A stretch of 64,000 nt of DNA from Muricea muricata (GCA_963855995.1 OY979724.1:2700858-2764857); one strand, 5' to 3'; shown: positions 1 through 13,300, numbered from the stretch's first letter. Notes: a model not told the origin generated them from the sequence alone. Numbers and translations: made by a program.

Positions 1-876
1 ATATATATATATGTATTGTTTCTCGCCATCTCGCCGCAACAATGTTTTCTTTCCTCAGCAGCTTGTGTTTTGTCTATATCCTCGTCTAAAAGCTTCCTGT
101 TATGTTTTTTCACATGAATACTATGTTTTTTGTGAAGCTCAACAATAATTCATGAAGAAAACACTAAAGAAATCATGAGCATGAACGAGTCTGTATATCT
201 GAGACAGATTTCTATTGATTTACATAAACTTTAACTTTTATTTTCTCGTCTAGTATAAAATGTATTTTCATAATCACTTGTCCATTACGTCCAATACATT
301 TGAGTTTCACAAGATGTTTACAGCATTCTCGTTCGTGTTGTATCAAATTTACGACACTCCCCTTCGGCTTCAGTTTGTATATCCGACACAAGACAGCCGC
401 TCATTTTGTAAATAGTACTGCATATATGACGGAATAATGCATGTATAAAGAAGATGAATATCGAGACAGGTGAATTGTGAAAACGAAAACGTATTAACTA
501 CTTTTACTATATGTCAAGAAATTGACCGTCTGATCGTTTGTCTGGCTGCTGGGTTGTGTTACGATTATATATTTCTATAGTACCTTGGCCAGTGATAAAT
601 CTTGTCAGACATTGATACATGTCAAACAAATGACAAATCATTTAGCTAGAAAACCAAGAGAATAATTCAATGTTGTAGCAGTGTTTAACTATAAATGATT
701 ACAGTTTAAAAAGAGTTTTATGCAACGGCTAGAGGTTATAGTGGTTGACTTAATTCTGATTTCCAAGAAATCTTCCTAGAATATATAAATACATTGAGAA
801 GTTCTTAGAAATTCTTAAAATTCATCCAATATTTCCAACGCAGGAAATATGCTAAAGTACTTTATTTTCATTTTTT
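1..876. other. upstream flank of TRAF gene 1
   Basis: AT-rich non-coding sequence. It opens with a short (AT)n run at 1-12, possibly the end of a longer microsatellite. I see no coding frame, RNA gene or recognisable repeat. It ends in a T-rich tract with AG at 877-878, a likely 3' splice site, so part of this stretch is probably intron or 5' leader of the TRAF gene that follows. Confidence 0.5.
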
Positions 877-897
877 AGTTGAGATATTTTTCCAATC

Positions 898-3800
898 ATG
901 CCCGGAACAAGGATCACGGATGAAGATCGTAAGAAAATCGATAAGAAATTCATCTGCACCATCTGTAATTTGCTCTTGTGTATGCCAATGCAGACCCACT
1001 GCGGACACTTGATGTGTTTTGCTTGCCTACAAGCCCTTCTCGAGTAGGTTGATTTTCTACATTGCTTCATGGCTTTGCCTTGATATGCTCTCTGCTGCGC
1101 TCCTTATAATCATATACCTCCATTATTTTGGAGGCGACTGGTTCTCGCTATATGCTGATATTGCCAGATCTTCAGTCCTTCCATATATTAACTTGCTGCT
1201 CCACGTAAACTTGGTCGTGAAATTGTGGCGTCCATGCAGAGTAATGATGAATCGCACAAGATAAACCGTAAAACCACCATCACCAATTAAAGCTGCCACA
1301 ACTATCGAAAACTGGTAGTTTGCAATGTCAACAACAAATTACATTGAACAACATTGAGAAGAGGGGAGAGGGGGGAGTTTTAAAAGTGGAGATCATGGCC
1401 AGGCAGATGTGACGCTGTCTTCAGAAAGCTTACTATCCACATAATTTTTGACGAGCGCTATTCTATAAGTGACACTGTAAGAGTTCATATTTTATTTTTT
1501 CGATTGAGTTAAAATTTTATTACTGGGTATTATCGCCGATTGAAATTTACAAAATCTTGACATCATAACGTAAACCCCCGTTCCCTTCACCCGTGTGTAA
1601 GCCTATGAAAAACGCTCACGATCTTAAATCAGATTTACTGACTTGAACCATACACACGAATCCTCCTTCATCGCAAATACTATCAAAATATTTATTATTA
1701 TCCAGGAGTTCTAACCCAAGATGCCCTGAAGACGGTACAGAACTGAAAAAAGAACAGGTGAATAGGTCATATTTCTATGTTTATACTGCATGGGAATGTG
1801 ACTGCCAAAACTCTTGAATGACAGTAAACAGTACGACAGACAGTAGTGACACAAAATATATAATCTTGCAAAATACCTCAAAACATTACTACTTCAGTCT
1901 GTTTTGAGGTATTTTGCACGATTATACATTTTGCTCTGTTTATATGTCATTGAGCACTCTTTTGTATTTTGCAAACCAAAACTAACACGTTTGTATAAAT
2001 ATATCCCTACCACCTGAAGATTCCTTCTGGATGAAACAGACTGTAGTGGTAAGTTTTTGAGGAATTTTGCACGATATATATTATTTATTTACATATATAT
2101 ATATTTATTTATTTAAATAATTTCAGGCGTTCCCTGACGTTTTCACGAAACGCGAGCTTAAAGGGGTCTGCTTACATTGCCCTAACCCAGGCTGTCCTTG
2201 GCATGGCATCTACGAACAGCTTGAGGTGACTTGACGTCATTATATAAAATTATAAATTACTAGAAAAAAATTCAAACATAAGACTGAAGAAGAATAGCAG
2301 CAGGGGGGAGGGATTTGTCCCCTGTGGGACACTTGTAGGAATATTTTCTCTATTTAAGACTGGCGCCATAGTTTAGCTGGTATTTTTTTAAACGGATTGT
2401 TTGTTTACAGGCATTACAACGCTAACGCAGATTACCGCTGTGTATACTATTTTTGATCCGGAGTGCCAAGTGTAGTGGTACGCTATTGTGACGCTACGGC
2501 AAAGCACTCCGTCATTGTGTAAGCACAATACAGTAGTAGCTAATAAACGTAGTGATCTTTAACGGAATGCTATGGCCGTAGCATCATATATATGTAATCT
2601 CTAATCTCCTCCCTTTCTGAGTCATTCATTTCTTGCAGGGATCTCTTGCTGGTTTCTTTTTTTGGAAACTGAAATGTAATGTTTAACAACTTTATTGGAC
2701 TTAGCCAAATGGCGAGAGTACGAACGGGACTCGAAGATCCTTGCAAGGGTCTTCGACTCCCGTTCAACTCGACTGTCACTTTTAAATTCATTCCCCCAGA
2801 GCACGCACCTAAAATGGGATAGGTCTGGCGTATAGGAAAGAAGAATAACAAAAACGTAATATGTGCAATGATTTCTTTCCGATTTAGGGACATTCAGCTA
2901 GTTGTGAAAATGCTCAGGTAAACTGTACCAATCCCCAGTGTAAAATGAACTTCAAACGATCTCGTTTAGCTGAACATTTGAAAAACCAGTGTGAATATCG
3001 GAACGTGAAATGTGACTATTGTGGAAAAAATGTTATATCTGCCTCTGTGAAGGTAAGTTAAAAACTATAAGAAAAAACATACTCCGAAGAACAACATCTT
3101 GTAAACTCAAGATATGAGCCGTTAACAACAAGACAACAGTTTTGCGGTGATATTTCGACTCTATTTCAAAGTCATTGACAATGAATTTGAAATAGAGTCG
3201 AAATATCACCGCAAAACTGTTGTCTTGTTGTTAACAGCTCATATCTTGAGCAGTGGCGAAGCCAGCCTGACATTTGGTCATGCAAATGCAAATTTTTCAC
3301 TGTTTATAGATCGTATAAGGAATCAATTTCTAAAGAAATGAATAATGATAATGATTTAAATTTGCATAGCATGACTAGATTGTGGGGCTGGCTTCGCTAT
3401 TGGTCTTGAGTTTACAAGAGTTGTTCTTTGGAGTATGTTTTTCTTATATTTTATTAAATTGTCTGCTGGTCAAGTTAAGAAAACTTGCATATTTTAAATC
3501 TAACTGGATCGCTTGTTTGAAAGAAAAGGGTATTCACACCACACATCGCATATTTATGTAGTGTATGTACAGTGTGAAACCAGAGTTAGTCAACTGAAAA
3601 AGGATTGTTATGTGGCTAAAATGACGGTCAAACCGTTGTTCTTCAACCGATGAAACTGACAAATTTGCTGTTTGTCAATGCGAATGAATTATAAATATAT
3701 ACTCAACTTTATACTTACCGTTTGCCCAGGAACACGTTGAAACGAGCTGTGAAGGTGCACCAGTGACGTGCAAATACTGCCGGGAAAATGTTCTGAGACG

Positions 3801-5384
3801 AGACATTGAACGGCATGAGAAACTCGCGTGTGAGGAGGCTCCAGGATCATGCGAATTCCAGGCTGTTGGCTGCAATCATAATAAGGTAGCTTTAAATTTG
3901 CTTTCTGTACAAGTTATTCGAATTTAATGTCACTGTAGTATTTTTTCTCAATGGAGCCATTTAAACTATTTAAGGATGCGGTAAGTCGGTTAGGCAGATA
4001 TTACCTTGTAGGAATTGTAGGTTAGACGATCAAATTGAAATAAATGAAAGCGAAATTCTTTTTTGCTACATTTTACGCCTTTCAATCTTTTGTATGTCCC
4101 CGAGTGTATTCCAAATAAGCAAATACTTCACATAAATGAGCAAAAAAAGCAAATGTTTACTGCTCAATTACTGGGGCCGGTTGTACGACAGCGCTGTCCA
4201 CTGGACACCAATTTTTGCAACGGCTACATATCAAGCAATATGAAAACCAGGGATATTGAACTCGCAAGAGATAAAAAGTTTAACTTAACTCGAAAATACT
4301 CAACTTTAATATGGGTTTTACCAATTGCTGAACATGTTCAGAAAGTTTGAAAAAATCACTGTCCGGTGCATAGCACTGTATACAATTTTGCGTGAATTCT
4401 TTTATCCAATTCATCTTTGATGTATACGACTTGCAGACCTTAAAGCGAAAAGAATTGCGCCAACATATGAACGATGGCTTAATAGATCATGTCCGTATGG
4501 TGCTCCAATATATTCTCACCTTTGTTTCGCAATTGAGGGATTACATCCCACGTGTGGAATTTACCAGAGTCACGCAGAAGATTAGCGACGAAGTTACCGA
4601 GGTTCGTTCTGGATTGGCTGAGAAATTTGTCATGGTTGTCGGGAAGTTGACTGGCTTGGAAAGACGGATTGAAAATTTGGAGACAAGTGGGGGAGGTGAT
4701 TCAAGAGCCAGGAATGAATTACATGAATTAAAGGCAAAAGTGAGAGATCTTACTGTTGAATTGGGCAATTGTCGTGAACGGAATATGAGCTTAGAGCGGG
4801 AAATAAGGGATAAGATGTCCACTATCGACCGTTTAAGAAGCAGAATGGATCAAATCGATGAGTCTCTTGCCCTAAACACCGTCAAAATTACTGACATGGA
4901 GTCTCAAAGAGCCCCCCGTGCACAACAAACGATCCATAGCTATAACGGTACTCTACTGTGGAAGATTGATGGTTACCAGAGAAAACGACAAGATGCAATC
5001 AATGGAGTCAAAACAGCCTTGTACAGTCATCCTTTCTATAGCGCTCAGTTTGGGTACAAAATGTGTGCTAAGATCTACATGAATGGGGATGGTTTCGGCA
5101 AAGGTTCCCATTTGTCGCTGTTTTTTGTTGTGATGAAAGGAGACTACGATGCTCTTCAAACCTGGCCATTTCAGAAGAAGATCACAATGATGCTCTTGGA
5201 TCAAGGTAACGGAGATCACATGATTGATGCATTTCACTCTGATCCTCAGAGTTCTTCTTTTCAACGCCCGAAGTCCGATATGAATATCGCTTCGGGTTCT
5301 CCTTTGTTTATGCCGCTTGATAGCTTAAGTAACCGGCAATATATCAAAGATGACGTGATGTTTGTCAAGATTATTGTAGACTAA
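898..5384 (+). CDS. TRAF-family adaptor/E3 ligase, tandem copy 1
   Basis: TNF-receptor-associated factor of 521 aa. Such proteins trimerise, dock on receptor tails through the MATH domain and use the RING in ubiquitin signalling to NF-kB/JNK. Exons: 898-1043, 1706-1757, 2127-2225, 2888-3052, 3730-3885, 4437-5384; all junctions are GT-AG and keep frame. RING ligands are C20, C23, C35, H37, C40, C43, C55 and D58 (C3HC3D). Exons 3-5 (residues 67-206) hold TRAF-type Cys/His zinc fingers. Residues about 210-370 are heptad-like coiled coil. Residues 371-521 are MATH, with the receptor-contact serine triplet at 478-480 and the ending DDVMFVKIIVD. The start ATG lies 19 bases after a 3' splice site at 877-878, implying an upstream leader exon. 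The MATH part resembles the TRAF1/2/3/5 group; exact orthology is not assigned. Intron 2 carries a hammerhead ribozyme and intron 4 a foldback repeat. Confidence 0.94.
1853..2075. repeat. hammerhead-bearing repeat, copy in TRAF1 intron 2
   Basis: Non-coding repeat within intron 2. The left part (1868-1920) folds back on itself: GCAAAATACCTCAAAAC at its start is answered by TTGAGGTATTTTGC near 1904-1918, around a truncated minus-oriented hammerhead remnant. The part from about 1919 to 1995 matches 39455-39528 (CATTGAGCACTCTTTTGTAT is shared), and the part from 2008 matches the other hammerhead copies. It runs into a short TA-rich stretch before exon 3. Confidence 0.75.
2008..2051 (+). ncRNA. 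type I hammerhead ribozyme (intact core)
   Basis: Self-cleaving RNA motif seen directly. Stem I pairs TACCAC (2008-2013) with GTGGTA (2046-2051), six perfect pairs. The core is CTGAAGA (2014-2020; C3 U4 G5 A6 N7 G8 A9). Stem II is TCC (2022-2024) with GGA (2029-2031) and a four-base loop. GAA (2033-2035) is G12-A13-A14. Stem III is ACA (2036-2038) with TGT (2042-2044) closing a three-base loop, and H17 is A2045 after GU. The weak points are a U-U at 10.1/11.1 (2021/2032) and the tiny stem III, which is common in animal retrozyme-type hammerheads and may need dimers. It is in sense orientation within TRAF gene 1 intron 2. Activity is inferred. Confidence 0.75.
3066..3472. repeat. foldback repeat, copy 1 (TRAF1 intron 4)
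   Basis: Near-perfect inverted repeat centred near 3183. The arm reads AAGAAAAAACATACTCCGAA on the left and is answered by GGAGTATGTTTTTCTTATAT at 3431-3450. The inner arms around 3142-3230 are almost exact complements. A second copy of the family lies at 28879-29402. The right arm is interrupted by the MITE at 3251-3402. There is no transposase; the element is non-autonomous. Confidence 0.85.
3251..3402. mobile_element. hAT-like MITE inside the foldback repeat
   Basis: 152 bp with terminal inverted repeats CAGTGGCGAAGCCAGC and GCTGGCTTCGCTATTG. Flanks are ATCTTGAG (3243-3250) and GTCTTGAG (3403-3410), an 8-bp target duplication with one change. The CAGTGGCG end and 8-bp duplication fit the hAT superfamily. 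It inserted after the foldback element, since it splits the right arm of that element. Confidence 0.8.
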
Positions 5385-5395
5385 TTTTCGCAGCA

Positions 5396-5497
5396 GGTCG
5401 GAATTTTGTCGTCGAATCAGCTAGAAATTATGGAAACTTCTAGAGGTATCAAAGGGCTATTCATTAACCTTTTTTGTTCGTAAACAAAATTCCGACC
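5396..5497. repeat. short inverted repeat after TRAF gene 1 stop
   Basis: GGTCGGAATTTTGT (5396-5409) is complemented exactly by ACAAAATTCCGACC (5484-5497), a 14-bp stem around a 74-base loop, 12 bases after the stop codon and probably inside the 3' UTR. It may be a small MITE or a 3'-UTR hairpin. Genes 2 and 3 lack it. Confidence 0.6.
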
Positions 5498-6738
5498 AGA
5501 TGACTTATTTATCTAGTACCATTGCACTTGAGAAAACTAAAAAAACCTATCAGGAATATTGTCGGTTGCCTGGTTTCAGATTTCAATCGAAAGAAATCAG
5601 AAAAATATCCTTGGATGTTTTGAAGTATACAAGCGTTGAGTGTAGTAGAAGCAAGAATCTACCATGTCTACCAGTCTCTTTGAATAAGCTGTCTCTTAGA
5701 ATTGCTTTCCTTGATGTAAATTATGTTTATCTAAGTTTGTCTTTGACTTGGTTTTAATTGCAAGACGTTCCAAAGAACAGATAATTTGGATGTCCTTTTG
5801 GTGGTGGTGTTGTCATTACGTTTTGCACGTTTTCTTTATCCTTAGCGGGATACGTTCATTAGATAATGTCTCAATGTATCAGAACAAGTGTTTGCTTTGA
5901 TTCAGTTGTCTTTTGAATCCAAGTCTCTTTCTAGTGTGAAATCTTCATTTCTCTTTTCTGTAAACAACATTTATCTCAGAAGTTTTCACTCATGTGATTT
6001 TCATTGACGAAAGTTCGAGCAAATCCACGAACTAGTCATTGCATACTCATTGGGTGACATTGTCTTACGTTTTCTTTATCCGTGTATGGTTTCGGGATAC
6101 ATGCATACGTCCGTAAAATTTCGGGGGTTTTGAACATTTTGTGTCGGTGTCGATGTGCTTATGATGTTTCTTCTAGGAAACTGAGAGTTTTTTTTCATAT
6201 CGCTCGGCCTATTGTTGACAAAGATTCCCAAATTATGAAGGTGTGTTTCTTCCCAATCTCTATCCCAAACTTCGATAGGATTATTTTGTTGTTTATAGTA
6301 TCGCGTTCTTTCGAATTCTTCGGTTGAGCATTGAAGATTTCAAATAGAGCAGCGGCATTCGCCAAGAACTTGCTATTCAGTGATAATATATAGATCAGTG
6401 TGAATTGTACTTTCACCACAAGTTGGTAGGCAATGGTATGATTCTGGACTGATACTAATCGCGCCGATTATTATACGTTAATTTTAACGGGAAAGTTTCG
6501 TATTGAGAGCGTTCCCAACTTTTTTATGCATGTTACGTTTTTTTGGTTTTTTCATGCTTTTTGGTTATATGTAAATAAGTTTGGTTGCATCCAAATACCG
6601 TAGGTAGGTGCTTAAGTTTGTCTTGTTCTTCTCCAGAAACACTGCAATTCTCCAATTCATTTGTGTTAATATTTCTATATGCATGTATACAGCACTGCGC
6701 AAAGGTGATAGACATGCTGCTTAATTAGACATTCATGC
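5498..6738. other. non-coding flank downstream of TRAF gene 1
   Basis: Unique-looking AT-rich sequence, part of which may be 3' UTR. Short frames here have no domain, no good start context and no conserved partner in the window. No clear AATAAA close to the stop was noted. Confidence 0.5.
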
Positions 6739-6971
6739 GACTACACAGCCAAAAATGGAATACCTGTTCTGGCCTGATGAAAACTGCGTTGAACAATGTT
6801 TTGCTGCCCACATTGTTCAAGGTTCTCAACGACATTGTTCAACATTGTAACACCTGATTGCAGGCTAGTTTAGGCTCAACAAGTTGTTTAGTATTGTTGG
6901 CCGCAAAACATTGTTCAATGCTGTTTTCATCAGGCCAAAACAGGTACTTGTTAATTTTTGGCTGTGTAGTC
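6739..6971. mobile_element. palindromic MITE
   Basis: 233 bp. GACTACACAGCCAAAAAT at the left is answered by ATTTTTGGCTGTGTAGTC at the right. Inner arms around TGATGAAAACTGCGTTGAAC also pair with the right side (about 70 bp per arm). It has no coding capacity; the superfamily is unassigned and no clear target duplication is seen. Confidence 0.75.
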
Positions 6972-7320
6972 GGGTTTTGACAAAAGTATAAAACTACCAT
7001 AACCAGCGGTATATAGAAAAGTGACTTACACTGTTATCTATCGACCAAAAATGACGAGATCCTCGACAGCATGGAGACGTTTTTCTTAAAATGTGCCTAT
7101 AACGTTTGCACAGTACAGTATGTATTCATCCCTTTTCTTAACTTTAATTACAAATTTTTGCCTGCTCTTTTTTTGTGTAAAAAAGGGCACGGCACATCTA
7201 TGTTTACTTATCCACCAGGACGTACCATTGTGTTCAATGGTATAGTGTGGTAAAGTGGTATCAAGCTACTTAAGGTAAAAGACCTTCATTATGATCTGTA
7301 TCGGTATTCCTTTCTCAGTG

Positions 7321-7726
7321 GACCTTTAACCTTTCAGACGAAATTTTGAAAAAAAAAATCGAAATAGGGAAAAATATTACCACAGCTTGAAAGAGCATCC
7401 TAAACTTAGTAAAATTGCAAAGTTTGGTTGTAAAATGTTGTAAACTATAGAAAATATAGCCTTGCGAATTTGGCAAATTTTGTATACAATTGTATTACGG
7501 GTGGAAAATAATACCCAGTTGATAATACCCTTGGGTATTTATTTCTCACGGATAATGCAAAACTACAGAAAATTTGCAAACTTCATAAGGCTATATTTTC
7601 TATAGTTTACAACATTTTACAACCAAACTTTGCAATTTTGCTAGGTTTAGGATGCTCTTTCAAGCTGTGATAATATTTTTTTCTATTTCGATTTTTTTCA
7701 AAATTTCGTCTGAAAGGTTAAAGGTC
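7321..7726. mobile_element. palindromic MITE, long arms
   Basis: 406 bp with arms of roughly 160 bp. It begins GACCTTTAACCTTTCAGACG and ends with the complement CGTCTGAAAGGTTAAAGGTC. The inner arms share CTATAGAAAATATAGCCTT and its complement. The centre has a small second palindrome around AATACCCTTGGGTATT. No coding capacity. Confidence 0.8.
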
Positions 7727-10166
7727 TATTCGTTGTTAAAATAGTCGATATGCGTGGTTATACGTATATTGCCTTGTATTTGGGTGCAACTTGCCTCAAG
7801 ACACGATTATATGTGGTAACTCTTGGTAGAGTGTTCTCTTTTTCAATACAGCTGAATCTTGAATTTCGAGTTTTTTTAAAAAAAGTTAAATTATATTTTG
7901 TGTGCTTGATCGATTTTCAAGTTTTTGTAGAACGATGGAATGATATCTTGTGTGCTTGATGAAATTTCGATAGGTCACCGTATTTTACAATATAATAAAG
8001 CCATTGCCAACGAACAGTCCGAAAAATATTAAAGCAAAACAATAAAGTGAATGCTTGCCTAAAGTTACTGTATATAATCCATGCAAAATTATCTACAATT
8101 TCCTTGTGATTCGAACTTATCTATTGATCGTATAATCTTGTGAGTTAAACGTAATATTACATTTAAAGGGTTAGTTCCTGTTTTTTACTGGATTTGAAAT
8201 CAGGCCATTGTAAACATTGTGTTTGATTGTCTTCGGAAATCAAAATATCAACGTGGAGGAAATATCAAGGTGGAGGAAATTGCAGACCAGTATTTCTGAT
8301 ATTCTATCAAAGACCCGTGTGGCGTATGAATCGCAAGCGAGTTTTCGTGCATGCGTTTTTTGGGGGGAGGGAGGATTGTGTTTTGACTATTGTAACATCT
8401 GCTCCGAGCCACCAAGAACGAACGGGTGGGGACAGGTGTTCTGTACAAAGTTTTCTTGAACATACGCCAACCAGTCCAGTGTATTAATTTATCAGGAAAC
8501 TGGTCAATTCTTACAGTGCACACGCGAGCAAGGAAAAACACCTCGTCCTTTCTTACGAGGCTTTGCAAAGTCTGTTCATATCCATCCAAGATCGTAGCTT
8601 AAACTGTTCTTATACACAAACAGTACATGCGCATCCATGTATACATTTCCGTCCAAAAGGAGATATCTGATTGGCTATTCATGATAACCACTAATTCTCT
8701 CAGTTGTGCAGCTTCTTGTATGTCTCACTCTTCGGTTATAAATTGCAGTTGACAAGAGAACATGCAACAAAGGAATGTTAGTTTATTCGGGACTTACTAA
8801 TTCATTTTGTATCCCTAGAAGCTGCTATTTTTTTAGCATGCGTATGTTGAACTATAGTGCAATGGTGGAGAATTTAATGTAATGGTTACCTCGTCGTGCT
8901 CTTCAAATGAGTGCGATCATTGCACCAGTGGCGCTGCTTTGCAACAATGGTATGGTAATGCTTAGTAAGTTACAAGCTTACCACTTAGTGTGGTTTACAA
9001 GCTTTGCAATTGTACAAATTTATTTTTAAGAAGCCTTTTACTACTCTGATCTCTACTAGATCGTTGTTTAATTTGGGAAATTGTCTTTGGTAAAAGTTCG
9101 GGTTTCGTCAAATATTTTTAAATTAGTTGGACACAGTGGCGCCTAGCGTTTTCAAGTATTTCAGCTCTGGATAAATTATATTTTGAACACTTATATTCTT
9201 CTGAGTTTACTGGATATCTTTGCTTTGTTTCCCTGACGACATCGAAACCTTTGGTGACATCGTGCGTCAAATTTCAAAGGTTCAGACTGGAGTGGCAGCC
9301 ATAACGATCTTTATGCCTTAAAATTAGTTGAAGGCAACTTTTACAAATCAAATGGCCACAGAAGGTCTGCATTGGTTCGAATGAGAATAGCTCGCATTTC
9401 GAACACAGGAATTTGGTGTTAATTATTCTTCGATCGTACACTGACAGTCCAAAAGTATTTGCTAGCAGTAATGTCGAGAGTAGAAATTCGAGGAAGATCG
9501 AGGGGTAAAAGACGTCGATGCTCTATGTATGTAATCTTAAATAACAGTGTTCATTATTCTGTGTTTGAAATGATTTACCTGTTGCGCAACCAATTTATGC
9601 TATCGGAGTCGTGCTGTTGAACATATGAGCGAAACTAAATAACTGTAAAAAATCATGGTTTAACACTTCGATACAAGAAGCACGAAGTATGGTGGTGTGT
9701 GATATGTACTTGAAAACGCGCTGAAGTAAAAAAAGTGAAGGTAACAAGGTATTACTGATGCAGAAATTAATATTATAAAATAACATGTTTATAGCGCGTG
9801 CTCATTATTGCGCGTGCGCGAGTTATTCAAAAAGTATACTATAAAAGTGTTTTGGTTATAAAAGTGTTTGAACGGCATCGAGGCTTATGTGCTAAAAACC
9901 TCATCCAAATGTTCTAAAACGGTACTTCAAAAAAGATTTGAATTAACAAACAGTTGCGTTTTGCCTATTGTGAAGTGTACCGTATATCTATAACTGAACA
10001 GACAACGGCAAAATTTAATGTACTTGTTTTGTATAATAAAAATGTGATTTTTTTGCGAAAATGAGCTTTGTAGTGCGACGAAAAGACTTAGCACGCCATT
10101 TGACATGATCATTATTTTTTCCAAAACAAAGCACGCCATTGGCTGTCGACAATTCTGGAATAAGGA
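7727..10166. other. intergenic, nothing recognised
   Basis: AT-rich sequence with several overlapping short frames near 8220-8590 on both strands. They lack an ATG in good context or any domain I recognise. It has a purine-rich G-run near 8360 and no RNA gene or transposon ends that I can support. Confidence 0.45.
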
Positions 10167-10317
10167 CTTATTAACCGAGTGGGAGGTCTGTACGGGAAAG
10201 TATTGCCAGAGGTTTTTCGTACAGATCGAGCGACGAAGGAGCGAGGTCTGTGCGATAAAAACCGAAGGCAATACTTTTCCGTACAGACCGAAAGACCGAG
10301 CAAACGAGGTTAATAAG
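10167..10317. mobile_element. palindromic MITE, CpG-rich
   Basis: 151 bp. CTTATTAACCGAG at the left is answered by GAGGTTAATAAG-type sequence at the right; the arms share GGTCTGTACGG and GGCAATACTTTTCCGTACAG. A diverged relative lies near 57235-57325 (TACAGACCTCGCGCTCGGTT). Non-coding. Confidence 0.7.
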
Positions 10318-13300
10318 GGATTTATTATATGGCTTTGGATTGCAATTTGTTGTGACTTTGTAGAAAAGACCAAAAACTGCTTTCGCTGCTAAACGTTCAG
10401 CCTTATTTATTTTCGCAAAAGCCAAAATTTAGTTTCAGAAAAACTACACTGGCGATTTTTTTTAAACTTGGACAAAATGTACTTCTTGACAATATAAAAC
10501 ATTGTATGAAATAAAAATGGGGGGTCACCGTGCTTTCCTAAAAGTTATTTGCATTTAAATTGAACTTGGCAGCCATATTGAAACGTGATGGTTGCCATAG
10601 CAACGTAAGTTTGGAAATCGTTCTTTATTGTTTCGTAAACTGAAGACGTTGGTTTATCAAAATAAATCGTTTTGTTTCATTTAAATCGTATATATCACGA
10701 AAAAATAACATGTGTAGCTCCTTGTTTAACTTTTTTAAAAAACAGTAGGGAGCCTCCTTAAGCAGCGTTTTCAATTTCCGTAAATTTCCTTAAAATAAGG
10801 AAGTTTATTTATCTTGATCACTGATCTTGATTTATCTATTGAAAATGTGCAGCTGGGAAATTTGTTTGAGCATGCGTCAACGTTGACTTTCGTGGAGTCC
10901 ACGAACTGTTTTCGCGCAAGATGGCGGGGAATTTCCAAATCAAAATAGTTTTCTGTGTCGTCTTTTTTTCTTGTTTTAAACGCTATTTTTGCAAGTCCAG
11001 ATAAAGGACCCTTAGTACGCCGTATGCGGCTAATTTTCAATTGGATTTCTGCGTACAATAGAAGGAATATTTCCCAAAGCGCTCTTTTTTGTAGCTGTTT
11101 CATGGCGTTTGACAAGCCCTAGACGTCCTTCAACACAAGTTATTTTTGTATGATTTTAAAAAAGGCCAGCAGATTTTAAATTATACTTAAAAGCACTAAT
11201 AAGCTAGTTAGCTACATGACATGTTACTCAAATAAAAAAAGATTAAGGAATCATTTTAGCTGTAATAAAATTAGAATGAAGATACTCAAACACAGTGCAG
11301 TTTTCTGTCTTGAAGTGTGTATGTAATGTATTTATGTAAGTGTGTATATATTAGTATTAAACATTTATTAACAATAGAAGGTAAAAGTAGCTACAACATA
11401 CACCACTTTAGCTTATTCTAGCCTGCCACTGGTTCTTAGGACATAATTTACAAATTACAATACAATAAAATTGAGTTTTTAATTTCTGCAACAAATTACA
11501 TACATGATATATAGCAATCCAATGATGTTGGTTAATCTAACATTACAAATTCATTAAGCTGTACTCCCCATTGGAAAGTGAACCCTTTGGTACTAGACAA
11601 GAAAAAATAATAGGTATGGTCTAGTCATGTGCATTGCAGCTCAATGGATTAACTAGACATTGGATTTTTTGCTTAATCAATTAACAGCAGAGCAGCCATT
11701 AAAATGCAAAATTTGTTCATAGCCCTGGCCAAATAAAAAATGTATGGCACATTGCAACTTAATAATGAATTAACAACAATGACAAATGCCTTTGAAAGGA
11801 AAACATGTACAGAACATACATGAATACATTATTCTTGGAAATTAAGAACTTCAAGCTTTCTATCAATCAACTGAATTCACTGGATTTTGTTAACACATCT
11901 TGCAATTAGATTCAGGTGGCTGTGATTTCCACAGGAGCCAGGATTTCAACCAAGAAGCAACAGAAGTGTCCATTATTTACATAGCATACTGCTAAATAAA
12001 ATTGTGTAAATATTGTAAAATTAATCAATTCTAGAAATACAGGATAACAAAAAATACCCATTTGTAGTAAAAAACCATCTTAAACATCTTCACAATACAG
12101 CCAAAATGAATGTCAGTTGTTTGAAAAATATACTAAACGTCAGTTTAATCATATTCCATGCTAACTTGAATGGTAAAATTTAGCTTGAAGGGCAATTTTG
12201 CAATCAAAACAACCTTGAATTTATTTTTCTGAACTTCTGGAGAATTTAATTGAATGAAATTGTTAAGAAAATGTCAATACTATATGTATACTAATAATTA
12301 AAAACATTAAAAACATATTAAACATTGAAAATTTTTTTTACTATCTTCAGACAAAAGGGTCAATAGATGACAACTTTTCACAACTTGCACTGGGCCATTA
12401 GTCACTGTTTAGTACATTGAAAGAACTGAAAAGACATCAATAAGTACAGTATTTCCTTGTTTATACTGTATTTATGTTTATGAATAAATTCAAATACGTA
12501 CTATGTTAAATTAATACCAATTTACATGTATATATAAATGTTATTAAATATATTACCTGCATTTTACAAGACAATATTCATTTTTTATTACATCCACATA
12601 CTGTCAAATGACTCAAATCTGTTTCAAACTATACTATATTAAAGCAATTGAGATAAAAAAGCAAATGAATGTGACAGAATTTCATTTTAATGCCATTTTG
12701 CACCAAAGTAAACAAGTTTATTTACTACATAATATTTCAGTCGCGGTCAGAACGAATCCAAACTGTTCGATTTCATACATCAACCTGAAGCCGAAACGCA
12801 AGCTGTTTTTATCCAATTCAAAAACCTTTTAGCGTAATTTTTAAGACAAAAACAACAAGTTGGGTGTTTGGACATAGACGTAAAGATTAAATTTCAACGG
12901 AAATCATTTTGGAGCAAAAGGCGATTTTTTTAAAAAATTCAACTCAAACTGATCAAAGTCTTTCCCCGAACAACAAAACAAAATAACAACGGATTCAATC
13001 GACGAACCATACCAATCCGATTAACTATATTTTGTTATTTGCAGTAAAACAGATTTATATATCATCAAAGACACGATTTAAACTATTGCTGAAAGTATTG
13101 TCATATAATATTATCGCTTTCATGGCATTTCAACAACGACCATGATTAATATACTTTTGTGTGCACTACAATTTCACGGGTAATTTTCTACGTTAAGCGG
13201 AATTTTAACAACACAAGTTTCGCCTTTAAAAGAAAGGTAAACATGTCGGTAAAAGCTGGGAACAAATCATATTTTGGAGCAAAAGCTAGATTTTTAAAAA

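Noticed and set aside
6774-6786. CTGATGAAAA in a MITE, hammerhead-like core
   Set aside because: No room for stem II before GAAA and no closing stems.
8220-8590. Overlapping frames of 80-113 codons on both strands
   Set aside because: Mutually exclusive, no good start context and no family match.
10771-11103. Minus-strand ATG frame of 110 codons
   Set aside because: No recognised domain, no conserved partner or splice context; the region has MITE-like CAAGATGGCGG motifs.
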